Source: Candidatus Poribacteria bacterium (lineage in GTDB: Bacteria > Poribacteria > WGA-4E > JAJDTR01). Taken from it: 64,000 nucleotides of DNA. Below are positions 26,808 through 35,729 of this stretch, in pieces (the first letter of the stretch is position 1; every line of letters begins with the position of its first letter). Below the pieces are notes generated by a model. It saw only the letters and a list, made by a program, of their open reading frames with translations. It made no database searches and was not told the DNA's origin. The position numbers were made by a program, and so were the translations under genes. The stretch lies in contig JAJDTR010000039.1 of the NCBI GenBank assembly GCA_022827055.1, positions 1 through 64,000 of the forward strand, given 5' to 3'.

Positions 26808-27247
26808 ACATCACAGGGCAGCCCGTCCTTCTTTCCCTGAAACCTCTCTATGCGAACATGGTGTTTGGACGACGCAAAACTGTTGAATTGCGGCGGCGTA
26901 TTGCATCATATATGAATAATCGAGATGTGTTTATCTATGTAACCAGCCCTGACATGGAGTTGCGTGGTGGGTTTCGGGTCGGGGACGTGTGGCACGGAGC
27001 TCCTGATGACATTTGGAGAATTGTGCATAAACGCGCGGGAGTGGATAGGCGGGATTTCGACAACTATTTTGAAGGACTAGCTAGAGCAAATGCCATTGAA
27101 ATTACTGAAATCTGGGAATATCGGAAGCCGGTAAGTTTGTCTAGGCTAAGAAAACAGTTTACAGGCTTCATTGTCCCACAGTCCTGGCGGTATGCGCGGG
27201 ACGAGGAAGTCCGATTTCTTCAACAGTTGAAATGTCAAGCCAAGTAA
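26804..27247 (+). CDS. ASCH-domain (PUA-like) protein
   Basis: The 147-residue protein begins with the ASCH signature LLSLKPLYANMVFGRRKTVELRRR, split here as LLSLKPLYANMVFG and KTVELRRR, then a strand (VFIYVTSPD) and a C-terminal helix bundle. ASCH domains are PUA-related and are thought to bind or modify RNA. The GTG start overlaps the stop of the GNAT-PIN-ASCH gene (GTGA), so the two are coupled. Its C-terminus (VPQSWRYARDEEVRFLQ) resembles that of the ASCH-like part of its partner, so the two domains may be paralogous. It might act as a regulator or antitoxin for the larger protein. Confidence 0.8.
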   Translation: MNITGQPVLLSLKPLYANMVFGRRKTVELRRRIASYMNNRDVFIYVTSPDMELRGGFRVGDVWHGAPDDIWRIVHKRAGVDRRDFDNYFEGLARANAIEITEIWEYRKPVSLSRLRKQFTGFIVPQSWRYARDEEVRFLQQLKCQAK

Positions 27248-27503
27248 TCTATTCAAAAGCACCGAGAAGAGCGAAAAAGACACTGTCGATGACAAGAGCC
27301 TTCATGCTTTAGATCGTCGTTAAGGGAACGGATGGTGAGTTAGAAGTGATAGTGACCGTAGAGTAGGCACCGAACAAAGGACATGGAAAAAGACTGATGA
27401 AGCGAGTGAATAGCAAGTGCGACAGCACATCATGACAGAAACCCCCTAGTAATTCGACCCCGAAAATCAGGCAACAAAGTACAGCCATCTGCAGAAGAAT
27501 AAT

Positions 27504-30374
27504 CTAATCGCTCCCCAGCCCGCTAGTATCCCAGACTCGGATAACCCCGTGTCCGGCGCTACCTACCAAGGTATTGCCGTCGCTGCTGAAAGCGATCGTA
27601 TTGACTCGTCCTAAACCCCCTTCAAGGGGTGCCACTTCCGATCGAGTTTCCATGTCCCATACACGAATTCTCGCCCCTACGCCGGCAGCAAGAAAACGTC
27701 CGTCAGGATGAAATGCCAGCGCTACAACCGTTTCTCCGGTATTCAGTGTCCCGATCAACTTGTGGTCCGTTGGGCTCCACAGATGAATCTCGTTGTGCCA
27801 TCCTGCCGAAGCAAACATCTTCCCGGTAGGACTGAACGCAACAGATTCAAAATTGGTATAGTCAGCTTCGTTCTGATACGGTTCGTGGCTAATAATTTCA
27901 CGTCTTTTCCCAACGTCCCACAGACGAACCGTGTTATCAAGACCGCCGGAAGCTAGCAACTTTCCGTCGGGGCTGAAAGCTATCGACTGTATGGTACTCG
28001 TATAATGAACTGGCAATTTGGTCGGAGGAACTCCAAGGAGCCAATTGATCAATCGTGTCAAGAAATAAAAGGCCCCGGTTTCTCCAATGAGGTCTTCTTC
28101 TGTTAGGGGTGTTTCCCCTAACACGGATACCTGAGTGTCCCGGTGGATATCCCATAACCGAATACAATTCTCGTCAACGCAAGCAAGGGTTTTACCGTCT
28201 GGACTAAACGCGACGGATTCTACAATCGCAGAGTGTTTGAATGCGGCAATCTCTTCTTGAGATTGTAAGTTCCATACACGCGCGTGCTCCTTCGCACTCG
28301 ATGCAAGAAGTCTTCCGTCTGGGCTGAACACGACGCACTTCACCGCGGCATCATGGACTTGCAGGACATCATTCCGCTCTCGGCTTTCTAAGTCCCACAA
28401 TTCGACGGAACCATCCTGGCGCCCTGCGGCAAATAGTCTGTTATCGGGACTGATTGCCACAGAATCAACCGAAGCACTGTGAGATCCCAGCGCCGCTATC
28501 GGCTTTCGACTTCCGACCTCCCAAAGCCGAATAGCCATGTCACCACTCCGATGTCTTGCTGTCGCCGCCACTTGCCCGTTTAATGAGGCTAGCATTTTTC
28601 CATCGGGCCGAAACACGATGGAGGTTACGCCGCGGGATTTCGTTTCCAATTCCCCGATTTGCTTAAGCGTTCGAGTGTTCCACATTCGGACCATGCCGTC
28701 ATCGCTGGCTGACGCCAGGAGTGTACCGTCCGGACTGAACGCGACGGAGTTCACCCCTACACGGTTGTCAGCATCTAGCTCTAGCAACAGTGCAATCTGT
28801 GTTCGACTTGCTACATCCCAGAGGCGCAAGGTGCAATCCACACTGCTTCCTGAAGCCAAGGTTTTTCCGTCCGGACTGAAGGCAATTGACGAGACTGCGT
28901 TATCTGTTGACCTCGTCGGGCGCGAATGGCCATCAAATGTCCCTACAGGCATTTGGGTCGGTACGTCCCATAGGCTAATTGTGGCATCCTGATAGCCGCC
29001 AGACGCTAACAACCGTCCATCAGGGCTGAAAGCAAGAGTCCATATGACGCTTGAAGGTGTGTCCAATAGTGCCGTTTTCTTTTGTGTTTCCGTGTTCCAC
29101 AAAGCAATGTCTCCATTTCCGTAACCCGCCGCCAAAGTCGTCCCATCAGGCGTATAAGTAAGAACTATCACGCCTCGTTTACCCGGAAACAGAAGTCCTC
29201 CAACCTTTCTTTGTGTTTTCACATCCCATAGATGAACAGTTCGCTCCGACCACGATCCGGATGCCAGCATATCTCCATTCGGATTGAAAGCGATAGTCTC
29301 CGGGTGTCCTGGTAGTATGCCGAATTTCGCCAACGATTCAGCATCATATAACCAGGTACCAAGCGCCCCCGCCGCGGCGATTATCTTGCCGTCCGGGGAA
29401 TAGGCTATTTCACGAACTGTGCCGTTCCCGAGACTCGCTGTAGGTTCATTGCGGCTGCTAGTCTCCACTTCAGCGTGCGTATCAAGAACCTGCACACCAT
29501 TCGCCTGAAGAGGATCTCTTCCGAAATCCTTTTTGCCATCGCCACTCGAAATGAGGGACGTATTCGACAGCATAACCACTTCCACCGGAATCTCGGCGGT
29601 TTCAACAATTTTTGCTTCACTTGAGATGGGCGATCCGATCAACGTTCCAATCGCCGGAATTTGATTGAAAGGGGCAGTCAGGCACAGCATTGATAACGTC
29701 AATATGCCAATAGCGGCAATCCCTATCGGAATGACGGGTGCCTGCGGATTCGGTTGGATGTGCGTTCGTCGAATCATCTCAACGATATTTAGTGTGAAAC
29801 CGGAATGTAGTTTCTGTCCGTCAAAACTTGTGTGCATCATCGTTAGCATCTCCTTCCTCAATTTGGCGCGGGCGCGGTTGAGTCGCATGGCAATCGCGTG
29901 GGGCGAGACTCCAAGAAACTGTGCAATCTCTTTGCAACTCAATCCACCCAGATAGTGAAGGGACAAGACTTGCCGATGTATCTCGGGCAACTCAGACAGT
30001 GCTTCCCGGAGCGTTTGATGGACTTGGTCTTCGTGATGCGAGTCGATTGAGATGTTGTCCAAGCACCCCTTTTCTTGGTCGGCAACGTATTCTTCGTCGG
30101 GACGACTCGCCTTGGAGCGCAAGAAATCTTTACACAAATTGGAAGTGATGGCGTAGAGCCATGACAGAAACCTGTCCCACCGCTTTAGCGTGCGAAGTTT
30201 CCGGAATGCCTTGAGAAAGACCTCTTGAGTTATGTCTTGCGCATCGTGGAAGTTGCCGAGTTTGGCGTAAGCCAACCCATAGACACTGCCCTTGTACTTG
30301 TCAACGAGCAAGCCAAACGCAGCGGTGTCCCCGTCAAGGCATTTCTGAATGATATGACCATCTTCCGTCCGCAT
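27504..30374 (-). CDS. ECF sigma factor fused to a membrane segment and 14 WD40 repeats
   Basis: The 956-residue protein starts with a complete ECF sigma factor: region 2 (about residues 10-85, DAQDITQEVFLKAFRKL) and region 4 (about 120-178, helix-turn-helix CKEIAQFLGVSPHAIAMRLN). A hydrophobic helix follows (about 214-233), then 14 WD40 repeats of the type SVAFSPDGKTLASGS...LRLWDV, enough for two seven-bladed propellers. If inserted in the membrane, the sigma part faces the cytoplasm and the propellers the periplasm, so the protein could be a one-piece sensor-regulator. The ATG at 30374 follows GAGGTG by about eight bases. No anti-sigma gene is adjacent. Related sigma-WD40 fusions are known in Planctomycetes. 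Confidence 0.93.
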   Translation of the reverse strand: MRTEDGHIIQKCLDGDTAAFGLLVDKYKGSVYGLAYAKLGNFHDAQDITQEVFLKAFRKLRTLKRWDRFLSWLYAITSNLCKDFLRSKASRPDEEYVADQEKGCLDNISIDSHHEDQVHQTLREALSELPEIHRQVLSLHYLGGLSCKEIAQFLGVSPHAIAMRLNRARAKLRKEMLTMMHTSFDGQKLHSGFTLNIVEMIRRTHIQPNPQAPVIPIGIAAIGILTLSMLCLTAPFNQIPAIGTLIGSPISSEAKIVETAEIPVEVVMLSNTSLISSGDGKKDFGRDPLQANGVQVLDTHAEVETSSRNEPTASLGNGTVREIAYSPDGKIIAAAGALGTWLYDAESLAKFGILPGHPETIAFNPNGDMLASGSWSERTVHLWDVKTQRKVGGLLFPGKRGVIVLTYTPDGTTLAAGYGNGDIALWNTETQKKTALLDTPSSVIWTLAFSPDGRLLASGGYQDATISLWDVPTQMPVGTFDGHSRPTRSTDNAVSSIAFSPDGKTLASGSSVDCTLRLWDVASRTQIALLLELDADNRVGVNSVAFSPDGTLLASASDDGMVRMWNTRTLKQIGELETKSRGVTSIVFRPDGKMLASLNGQVAATARHRSGDMAIRLWEVGSRKPIAALGSHSASVDSVAISPDNRLFAAGRQDGSVELWDLESRERNDVLQVHDAAVKCVVFSPDGRLLASSAKEHARVWNLQSQEEIAAFKHSAIVESVAFSPDGKTLACVDENCIRLWDIHRDTQVSVLGETPLTEEDLIGETGAFYFLTRLINWLLGVPPTKLPVHYTSTIQSIAFSPDGKLLASGGLDNTVRLWDVGKRREIISHEPYQNEADYTNFESVAFSPTGKMFASAGWHNEIHLWSPTDHKLIGTLNTGETVVALAFHPDGRFLAAGVGARIRVWDMETRSEVAPLEGGLGRVNTIAFSSDGNTLVGSAGHGVIRVWDTSGLGSD

Positions 30375-30979
30375 GGATCTTCACCTCTTCCATAGCCGTT
30401 TGGATGTTAGACGCATATCATCGCCCAAATGTCACACACGAAGCAAAATTTTTTGTTTTTAGTGGGATTAATACTGAATGAGGGAAAGTATTGAGAGCAT
30501 GCCATTATACCTGTCGGAATAATTCATTCAGCAAGTAACATGTTCTCGTCGGAGTCTCTTTCCTCGATCCAGAGGATCGAAATGTCAATAGAATGCGACA
30601 TGTCCAGAGTCCCGCACTCCAGAGGATCAAGCGAGTGAATAGCGAGTGCGATAGAGATCCTGTGCAATGTGGAGTGTTACTTGATAGGAAAGGAATTTCG
30701 GTGTTGCCGCTTGTTAGGCCTTGCAGTCCATCAGGCGATTTTACAAATCTATACTCCGCGCTGTCAGAAATTGCGTCTTCTGTAGGATCAAACGAGCGGA
30801 TAGCGAGTGCGATAGAGATCCCGCGATCTCCAGGTCGCGACTCTTGTACGAGGGAACTCCGATTCCCGACCTGCTGGTGCTACGTAAGTCCTATTAGAAA
30901 CAACTATCACTGGAAAAGAAAGCGCAATAATACCCAACGCACGGTATAGTTGTTGAAATCGCCTGTCAGATCTTGGCAT
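30375..30979. other. Intergenic region, 605 bp, with composite repeat
   Basis: No supported gene. A composite of dispersed units occupies about 30494-30820: the ATTCCGACA-type unit in reverse orientation (30494-30541), two CTCCAGAGGA hairpin cores (about 30568 and 30617), and two copies of GCGAGTGCGATAGAGATCC (30642-30660 and 30802-30820). The order matches 42421-42590 and is inverted relative to 229-360. The promoter of the sigma-WD40 gene should lie at the left end. Confidence 0.65.
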
Positions 30980-33900
30980 TCAAAACTGGACACCAGCAAA
31001 GATTCCGGGCCAAACGCGAATCGTGACATCATCTGTCCGGTAAACACGATGGTACGCGGTTCCGAAGTCCGAGGTGTCAAACCTATCCGAAGCCAGAATG
31101 TTGAGCGAAAGTCCGCCAAAGACGCTGAACCACTTTTGCTTTTCCCATCCGAGTGCGAAGCGAAGCTTATGCAGCAAGTCGTGTTGGTACCGCCACCAAT
31201 CGTCCCAATCTTCGGTATAGGCCACCGGTCGAATTAAGGCATCGATATTCACGAATGTGCGATTGTGGAGGGGAATGTGTCCGCCGATTCCGAATCCGAA
31301 TGATACGCGGTCGTGGTCCCAATCGCCGCCATACCTCGCCGACCTACTCCCCCATTTGTCAATGTCGGGGTGAATCCCAACCGTGAGAAGACTGTACATG
31401 TGACGACTTCCGATGCGAAACCCAAGGTTCAGCGCTTCCGTATCGCTGCTCCACAATTGGAAGTGCAGCGGGTTGTCTTTTACAAAGTTGATTAACCCAA
31501 TGGGAACGCCGGACATACGCCCCGAAACATTGAGAATGCCAATCTGCGTTCCCTCTACATGACCGGCGACGTTCAGCAACCCTATCTGCGTACCGATAGA
31601 GCCATGTGCAATGTTAAATGCGGCAATCTGCGTGCCTGCCGCCGATACACCTGCCTCTCGGTGCAGTCCAAGCGAGGCGTTACCGAATACGCTCAATTGT
31701 GTGCCCTCCAGATTGCCGGCAATATTTACGCCGTACGCGGCTTGCAGGCTTCGGCGCTCCACGGTTCTTCCGACGACGTTCAGTCCTCCTGCCCCCTGAA
31801 ATCCGTCGAGCCTCCCAACACCGAAATTGGCACCAAGCGCTAGTTGAATTCCCGTTATGTCTTTGCTGACGAAGTTCCCGGCTACTGCTCCTTGAAAGCC
31901 GTCAAGGTCACCGCCGATTATGTTGAGCCCCATGGCTGCTTGTGCGCCTCTTGCACTTCCACCGATGAGATTCCCGCCTCCAGCGATTTGAATACCATGC
32001 AGGTCGCCGCCACCGACGTTCAGCCCAACCGCCCCCTGAAGCGCCGCCGCATTTCCGCCAACTATGTTGCCGCCGAACGCCAACTGTAAACTTCGACCTC
32101 GAGCATGTTTTCCGACGATGTTTAATCCGAGCGCCGCTTGAATACCCTCTAGATCGCCGCCAACGATATTGGCTCCACCGACGAGTTGAGCGCCGCGCGC
32201 TTCGATGCCCTTCATGTTTAGCAGCCACCCCAATTCAAGACCATCGAGCTTGGCATGGTAACCTGCTATGATATTAAGGGAAAGATTGGTCGTTACGTTA
32301 TATTTGAGGTCGAGCATTCCGACCGTACTTATCCACGGTAGAAGAGAAATTGTCATCGGTAGGTGCACTTCTGCGCTCTTCCTCTCCGGCGGGGACGGCA
32401 CCTCGATAGCACGAGTGGGTTGCGACGGTTGGACAGGGTTGATGATTCGGGAGATGAGACCTTGGTTGTTCAGCACGGTCGGATCAACTCCCTGATTGTT
32501 GAACAGCGAGATGTATTTTCCATTATAGAATACGCGAGGCGTGATCTGCTGTGGGAGATGTGAATCACCGGACAGGTGAGAATGCCAATCTTCGATGCCG
32601 CGTGTGACGTAGTCCAATAATCCCAACACGGTGACCGTACCATCGTCCCCCGCAGCTCCGGGGTGACGCAATCCTTCCAGCAGGAAATAGGTAAACAGCC
32701 CATGCTTTAGTTGCGGAATTTCAGGCGCCCACTGGTTGCTATCGCAAGCCGTAAAGATGATATTGCTCTCTTCACTGTAGCGTGAAAGCGCTGACACAAA
32801 GTGCTTTTTGGGCGCCACACGACACGCATCGACGATGACGAACCGGTGTTTTGCTTTGGCGCTGTTTAAGATGGCGAACAGATTTTCGAGACTAATCCCG
32901 CTGTGAGCCAGTGGTTCCGATGCATCCATCGGCAGAAAGTAGCTTGTACCATCAATATCTTCCCCATGTCCGGAGAGATAAACGGTCAGGAGGTCAATCG
33001 TTTTAACCTGAGCATGCCGCCGAAGTTGACTGATGATGTTTACTTTGGTGGGCTGGATCAGACTATCGGGTGTCATCAATGTCACGGTAGTGCCTGTCCC
33101 TCGGAACACCTCGGCGACGGCTTTTGCGTCGTCAGCGGCGTACTTGAGCGGCTGCAGCGGAGGTGCATACGCATCTACGCCGATAACGATAGCCCAACGA
33201 TGTTGGTCAACTCCGCTGGATGTGCCGAGTTGGAGATTTCCGCCGCCAGCGGTGACCAAATCTCGCTGGCTGACCCTCATTGATTTTCCGTTTATTGAGG
33301 AAAGAATGAGCGTTTCGCTCAGTTGTATAGAAGAATCATTAGGAAGAAATGTTTCATCAAAGCGATTCTCGGGCCCTGCCAAGATGGGTTGCCACGCGAG
33401 ATTCCACTGTTCATGGTCCTTCTGGAGCTGTTGAGCGAGTTGCCGGTAGGTCAATTTATCAGATTGAAGCATCCCAACTGGGTTTTGTGAACGGGGAACC
33501 ATCGCACGATAAATCGAATAGGTCATTGCGCTAACGGGCAGATAGGTGTTGCGGATCGGTATACGTATTTCGTGAACGACCTGATTGTAAGCGGAAGCGG
33601 CAAGAAGCAGCGCAAAATCGGCGGATTCATCCAAAATGTCCTCCGTGTGACTCACGATGGGCATCTGATGTAAATTTACCGATGGTGTGTCCGTGACAGG
33701 CGCTCCCTTGGGTCGTCCCAAACGAATCTCTCGGAGTATGTCACCCGAATAACAGGTGTCAATGATACAGACTATCTCTCGCGTGGGAAATTCTTGCAGA
33801 AGGACGTTGAGTTCATCATCGAGCAGATAGGTCTCCGGTGACGCCAGATTTGCGTCTACGGGCAGCAGGGCTTCGTCGTTTCTGTCCGGGTATCGTCCTT

Positions 33901-34270
33901 CCGCTTCATCGCCCGGAAATGTCCCGAGCCTATCAATTATCTGTGTCCCGTGCCCGCTAAAGTAGAATAGAAGACTGTCAGTCGGCCTCAGATTCCGGCT
34001 TAATTCTCGAAGCTTCCGCTGGATCTCCCGCTTGTTCGGATTGGTCAGGATGTGGCTTCGTTCCGCGGAAACGCCGTGCGCGGTGAGCATCTCCTTCATC
34101 AGCTTCAAATCGTTTGGCGGAGCGTCAAGTTGCAAGTTCGGGTTTTCGTAGTCCCAAACTCCAATAAGGATGGCGTGTTGCTCCGCAGCGGCGGGCAGCG
34201 ACAGGGTTAGCAAGAGGCTGCCAATCTGGAAGAACAATCGAATGGTTGACTTCAGGCTAGTTGGAAGCAT
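30980..34270 (-). CDS. Twin-caspase (C14) secreted protein with glycine-asparagine repeats and barrel-like C-terminus
   Basis: The 1096-residue protein has a signal peptide (to about residue 30), then two caspase-like domains. The first has its histidine in SGHGTQ (H107) and cysteine in IDTCYSG (C173). The second has SGHGED (H435) and VDACRVA (C483), so both keep a catalytic dyad. Residues 700-960 hold about a dozen repeats of the form G-x-Q-x5-N-x-V/I-x-G (GIQAALGLNIVG, GIQIAGGGNLIGG). The end resembles an outer-membrane barrel and finishes with F. The ATG at 34270 follows AGGAGG by seven bases and lies inside the end of the anti-sigma gene. The role may be surface proteolysis or signalling. 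Confidence 0.85.
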   Translation of the reverse strand: MLPTSLKSTIRLFFQIGSLLLTLSLPAAAEQHAILIGVWDYENPNLQLDAPPNDLKLMKEMLTAHGVSAERSHILTNPNKREIQRKLRELSRNLRPTDSLLFYFSGHGTQIIDRLGTFPGDEAEGRYPDRNDEALLPVDANLASPETYLLDDELNVLLQEFPTREIVCIIDTCYSGDILREIRLGRPKGAPVTDTPSVNLHQMPIVSHTEDILDESADFALLLAASAYNQVVHEIRIPIRNTYLPVSAMTYSIYRAMVPRSQNPVGMLQSDKLTYRQLAQQLQKDHEQWNLAWQPILAGPENRFDETFLPNDSSIQLSETLILSSINGKSMRVSQRDLVTAGGGNLQLGTSSGVDQHRWAIVIGVDAYAPPLQPLKYAADDAKAVAEVFRGTGTTVTLMTPDSLIQPTKVNIISQLRRHAQVKTIDLLTVYLSGHGEDIDGTSYFLPMDASEPLAHSGISLENLFAILNSAKAKHRFVIVDACRVAPKKHFVSALSRYSEESNIIFTACDSNQWAPEIPQLKHGLFTYFLLEGLRHPGAAGDDGTVTVLGLLDYVTRGIEDWHSHLSGDSHLPQQITPRVFYNGKYISLFNNQGVDPTVLNNQGLISRIINPVQPSQPTRAIEVPSPPERKSAEVHLPMTISLLPWISTVGMLDLKYNVTTNLSLNIIAGYHAKLDGLELGWLLNMKGIEARGAQLVGGANIVGGDLEGIQAALGLNIVGKHARGRSLQLAFGGNIVGGNAAALQGAVGLNVGGGDLHGIQIAGGGNLIGGSARGAQAAMGLNIIGGDLDGFQGAVAGNFVSKDITGIQLALGANFGVGRLDGFQGAGGLNVVGRTVERRSLQAAYGVNIAGNLEGTQLSVFGNASLGLHREAGVSAAGTQIAAFNIAHGSIGTQIGLLNVAGHVEGTQIGILNVSGRMSGVPIGLINFVKDNPLHFQLWSSDTEALNLGFRIGSRHMYSLLTVGIHPDIDKWGSRSARYGGDWDHDRVSFGFGIGGHIPLHNRTFVNIDALIRPVAYTEDWDDWWRYQHDLLHKLRFALGWEKQKWFSVFGGLSLNILASDRFDTSDFGTAYHRVYRTDDVTIRVWPGIFAGVQF

Positions 34271-34928
34271 CGTCCACCTCCTTTGCAATACTGTCCAACA
34301 TGTCCGAGAGAGGTTTCCGCTTGAGTTCCAGCTTTTTCTCCAATACTTTCCACTCCGTTTCAGTGAGAGAACCTAGTCTGAGTCGGGCTTGATAGAGTTC
34401 GACGATCTTGACATGCATCGCGATGTCGTCGGGATGTGTTTTCAGAAACGATTCAACCGCTTCTATGGAAGCCGAGAGTTGCGCCGCGTCTGATTGATCG
34501 GGTACAATCAGAAATTCTAGCATTCCTTCAGCCGACAGGGGCGGAGTTATTTGTCCAACGTGTTGCCCGCCCTTTTGTGCGCCCCATTCGATAGGTAAGT
34601 TTAATGGGACGAAATAGACTGATACACCTAACAACAGAACCGCAAGACAAACTGCCGACGGCGCCCAAATCGGCACGGGCGTTTTCAATTGACTAAGAAT
34701 CCCCGTCCAGATTGAGCGTTGCCGCATTGACGGAAACGGCGGCGGCGCCATGGAGATAGCGCCGGACCGGACGGCTTCGCCGAGATCTTTCAACGTCTCC
34801 TCTGTTCCCTGAAAGATTCGGTTTTTCCGTTCACACTCCGCACACTCCTTGAGATGCCTCCGAATCTCGGAAGGTATCTCTTTGTCAATTAAGTATAGCA
34901 ATTTTTCCTGTATTTGATTGCATGTCAT
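34257..34928 (-). CDS. Zinc-finger anti-sigma factor-like membrane protein
   Basis: The 223-residue protein has an N-terminal zf-HC2/ZAS zinc site: C3, H25, C29 and C32 (HLKECAEC), the motif used by many anti-sigma factors to hold ECF sigma factors. One membrane helix follows (about residues 88-107), then a periplasmic part with helical, TPR-like character (about 145-215). The ATG at 34928 is preceded by AAGGAGG. Its end overlaps the twin-caspase gene by 14 bases, so the two are cotranslated. Its partner could be the ECF factor at 38140 or the sigma-WD40 protein. Neither is adjacent, so the pairing is unproven. Confidence 0.8.
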   Translation of the reverse strand: MTCNQIQEKLLYLIDKEIPSEIRRHLKECAECERKNRIFQGTEETLKDLGEAVRSGAISMAPPPFPSMRQRSIWTGILSQLKTPVPIWAPSAVCLAVLLLGVSVYFVPLNLPIEWGAQKGGQHVGQITPPLSAEGMLEFLIVPDQSDAAQLSASIEAVESFLKTHPDDIAMHVKIVELYQARLRLGSLTETEWKVLEKKLELKRKPLSDMLDSIAKEVDDASN

Positions 34929-35123
34929 CGTGCTTTAACCTCCTTTTCACAGTGTGCACTGGATCTACTAATCCGCTGCAAGCAGATTAGAATCGCCGAG
35001 AACCTGTTTGAAAACCTATTCTCCGTGTCACAGTTTCGTCCCGATACCGAGTTTATCATCAGTACTCCCGTAGAGTGCGATCAACCGACCGATATCAAGA
35101 AAGGACCAACTGATAGGTCAAGT

Positions 35124-35606
35124 TCAAATTTTCCTTAGAACCGTCATCTCCCCGTAATCAGAAATCAATTCAAGTTTATCTCTCCTCCGTTTCCAAGTTC
35201 CAGTATCTGTTTCTCCCTCTATACCCAAAGGATTATTGCTGAATATAGTTAATCTGTAAGAGTCTTCGTCAACAGAATATGACCCCATCCTGTCAACCTC
35301 TATTCTTACACCATCCCCGCTAACTTCAAATCTTACACCATCTTCGTCAATTTCTACTCGTCGTATAGTGACAACGTCAATTTCTACCCATGTACCGTCG
35401 TTGTCAACGTCAACTCTTATACCGTCACCGACAACTAATGCACTCCAAAATCCGTTATCATGAAATATAATCTTAAAGCCTGTAGATGCATCGTACCAGG
35501 TACCGTGCCAATCCTCTTGATAATCTGACTCGCCTGGGTAAACGCGAACATCGCAAGCTAGAATAGATAACATCGCGAATAGTGTGAAAAGACATCTTCT
35601 TATCAC
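35124..35606 (-). CDS. Putative lipoprotein with beta-repeat body
   Basis: The 160-residue protein has a signal peptide with a lipobox-type end (LSILAC, Cys18). The body contains repeated short strands of alternating charge (DGIRVDVDNDGTWVEIDV, DGVRFEVSGDGVRIEVD), suggesting a small beta-sandwich or beta-solenoid. The C-terminus (GTWKRRRDKLELIS) recalls lipocalin-like or copper-resistance-type lipoprotein ends. I do not recognise a specific family. It lies between the TonB-dependent receptor and the anti-sigma gene on the same strand, 123 and 195 bp from them. Probably an envelope protein. Confidence 0.65.
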   Translation of the reverse strand: MIRRCLFTLFAMLSILACDVRVYPGESDYQEDWHGTWYDASTGFKIIFHDNGFWSALVVGDGIRVDVDNDGTWVEIDVVTIRRVEIDEDGVRFEVSGDGVRIEVDRMGSYSVDEDSYRLTIFSNNPLGIEGETDTGTWKRRRDKLELISDYGEMTVLRKI

Positions 35607-35729
35607 TTTATATTTCCTCCATTTGTGTATTTATACTTATGACTCTTCCAAACAAGATTTAAACACGTTGGCGAGAAACTGAGGTTTTCCATAAAAACTC
35701 GGTTTTTGACCAGACAATTCCATCGTACA

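Noticed and set aside
30593-30949. 118-codon reading frame on the plus strand
   Set aside because: It lies across the composite repeats between the sigma-WD40 and caspase genes, and the repeated words appear in its translation; no start signal is seen.
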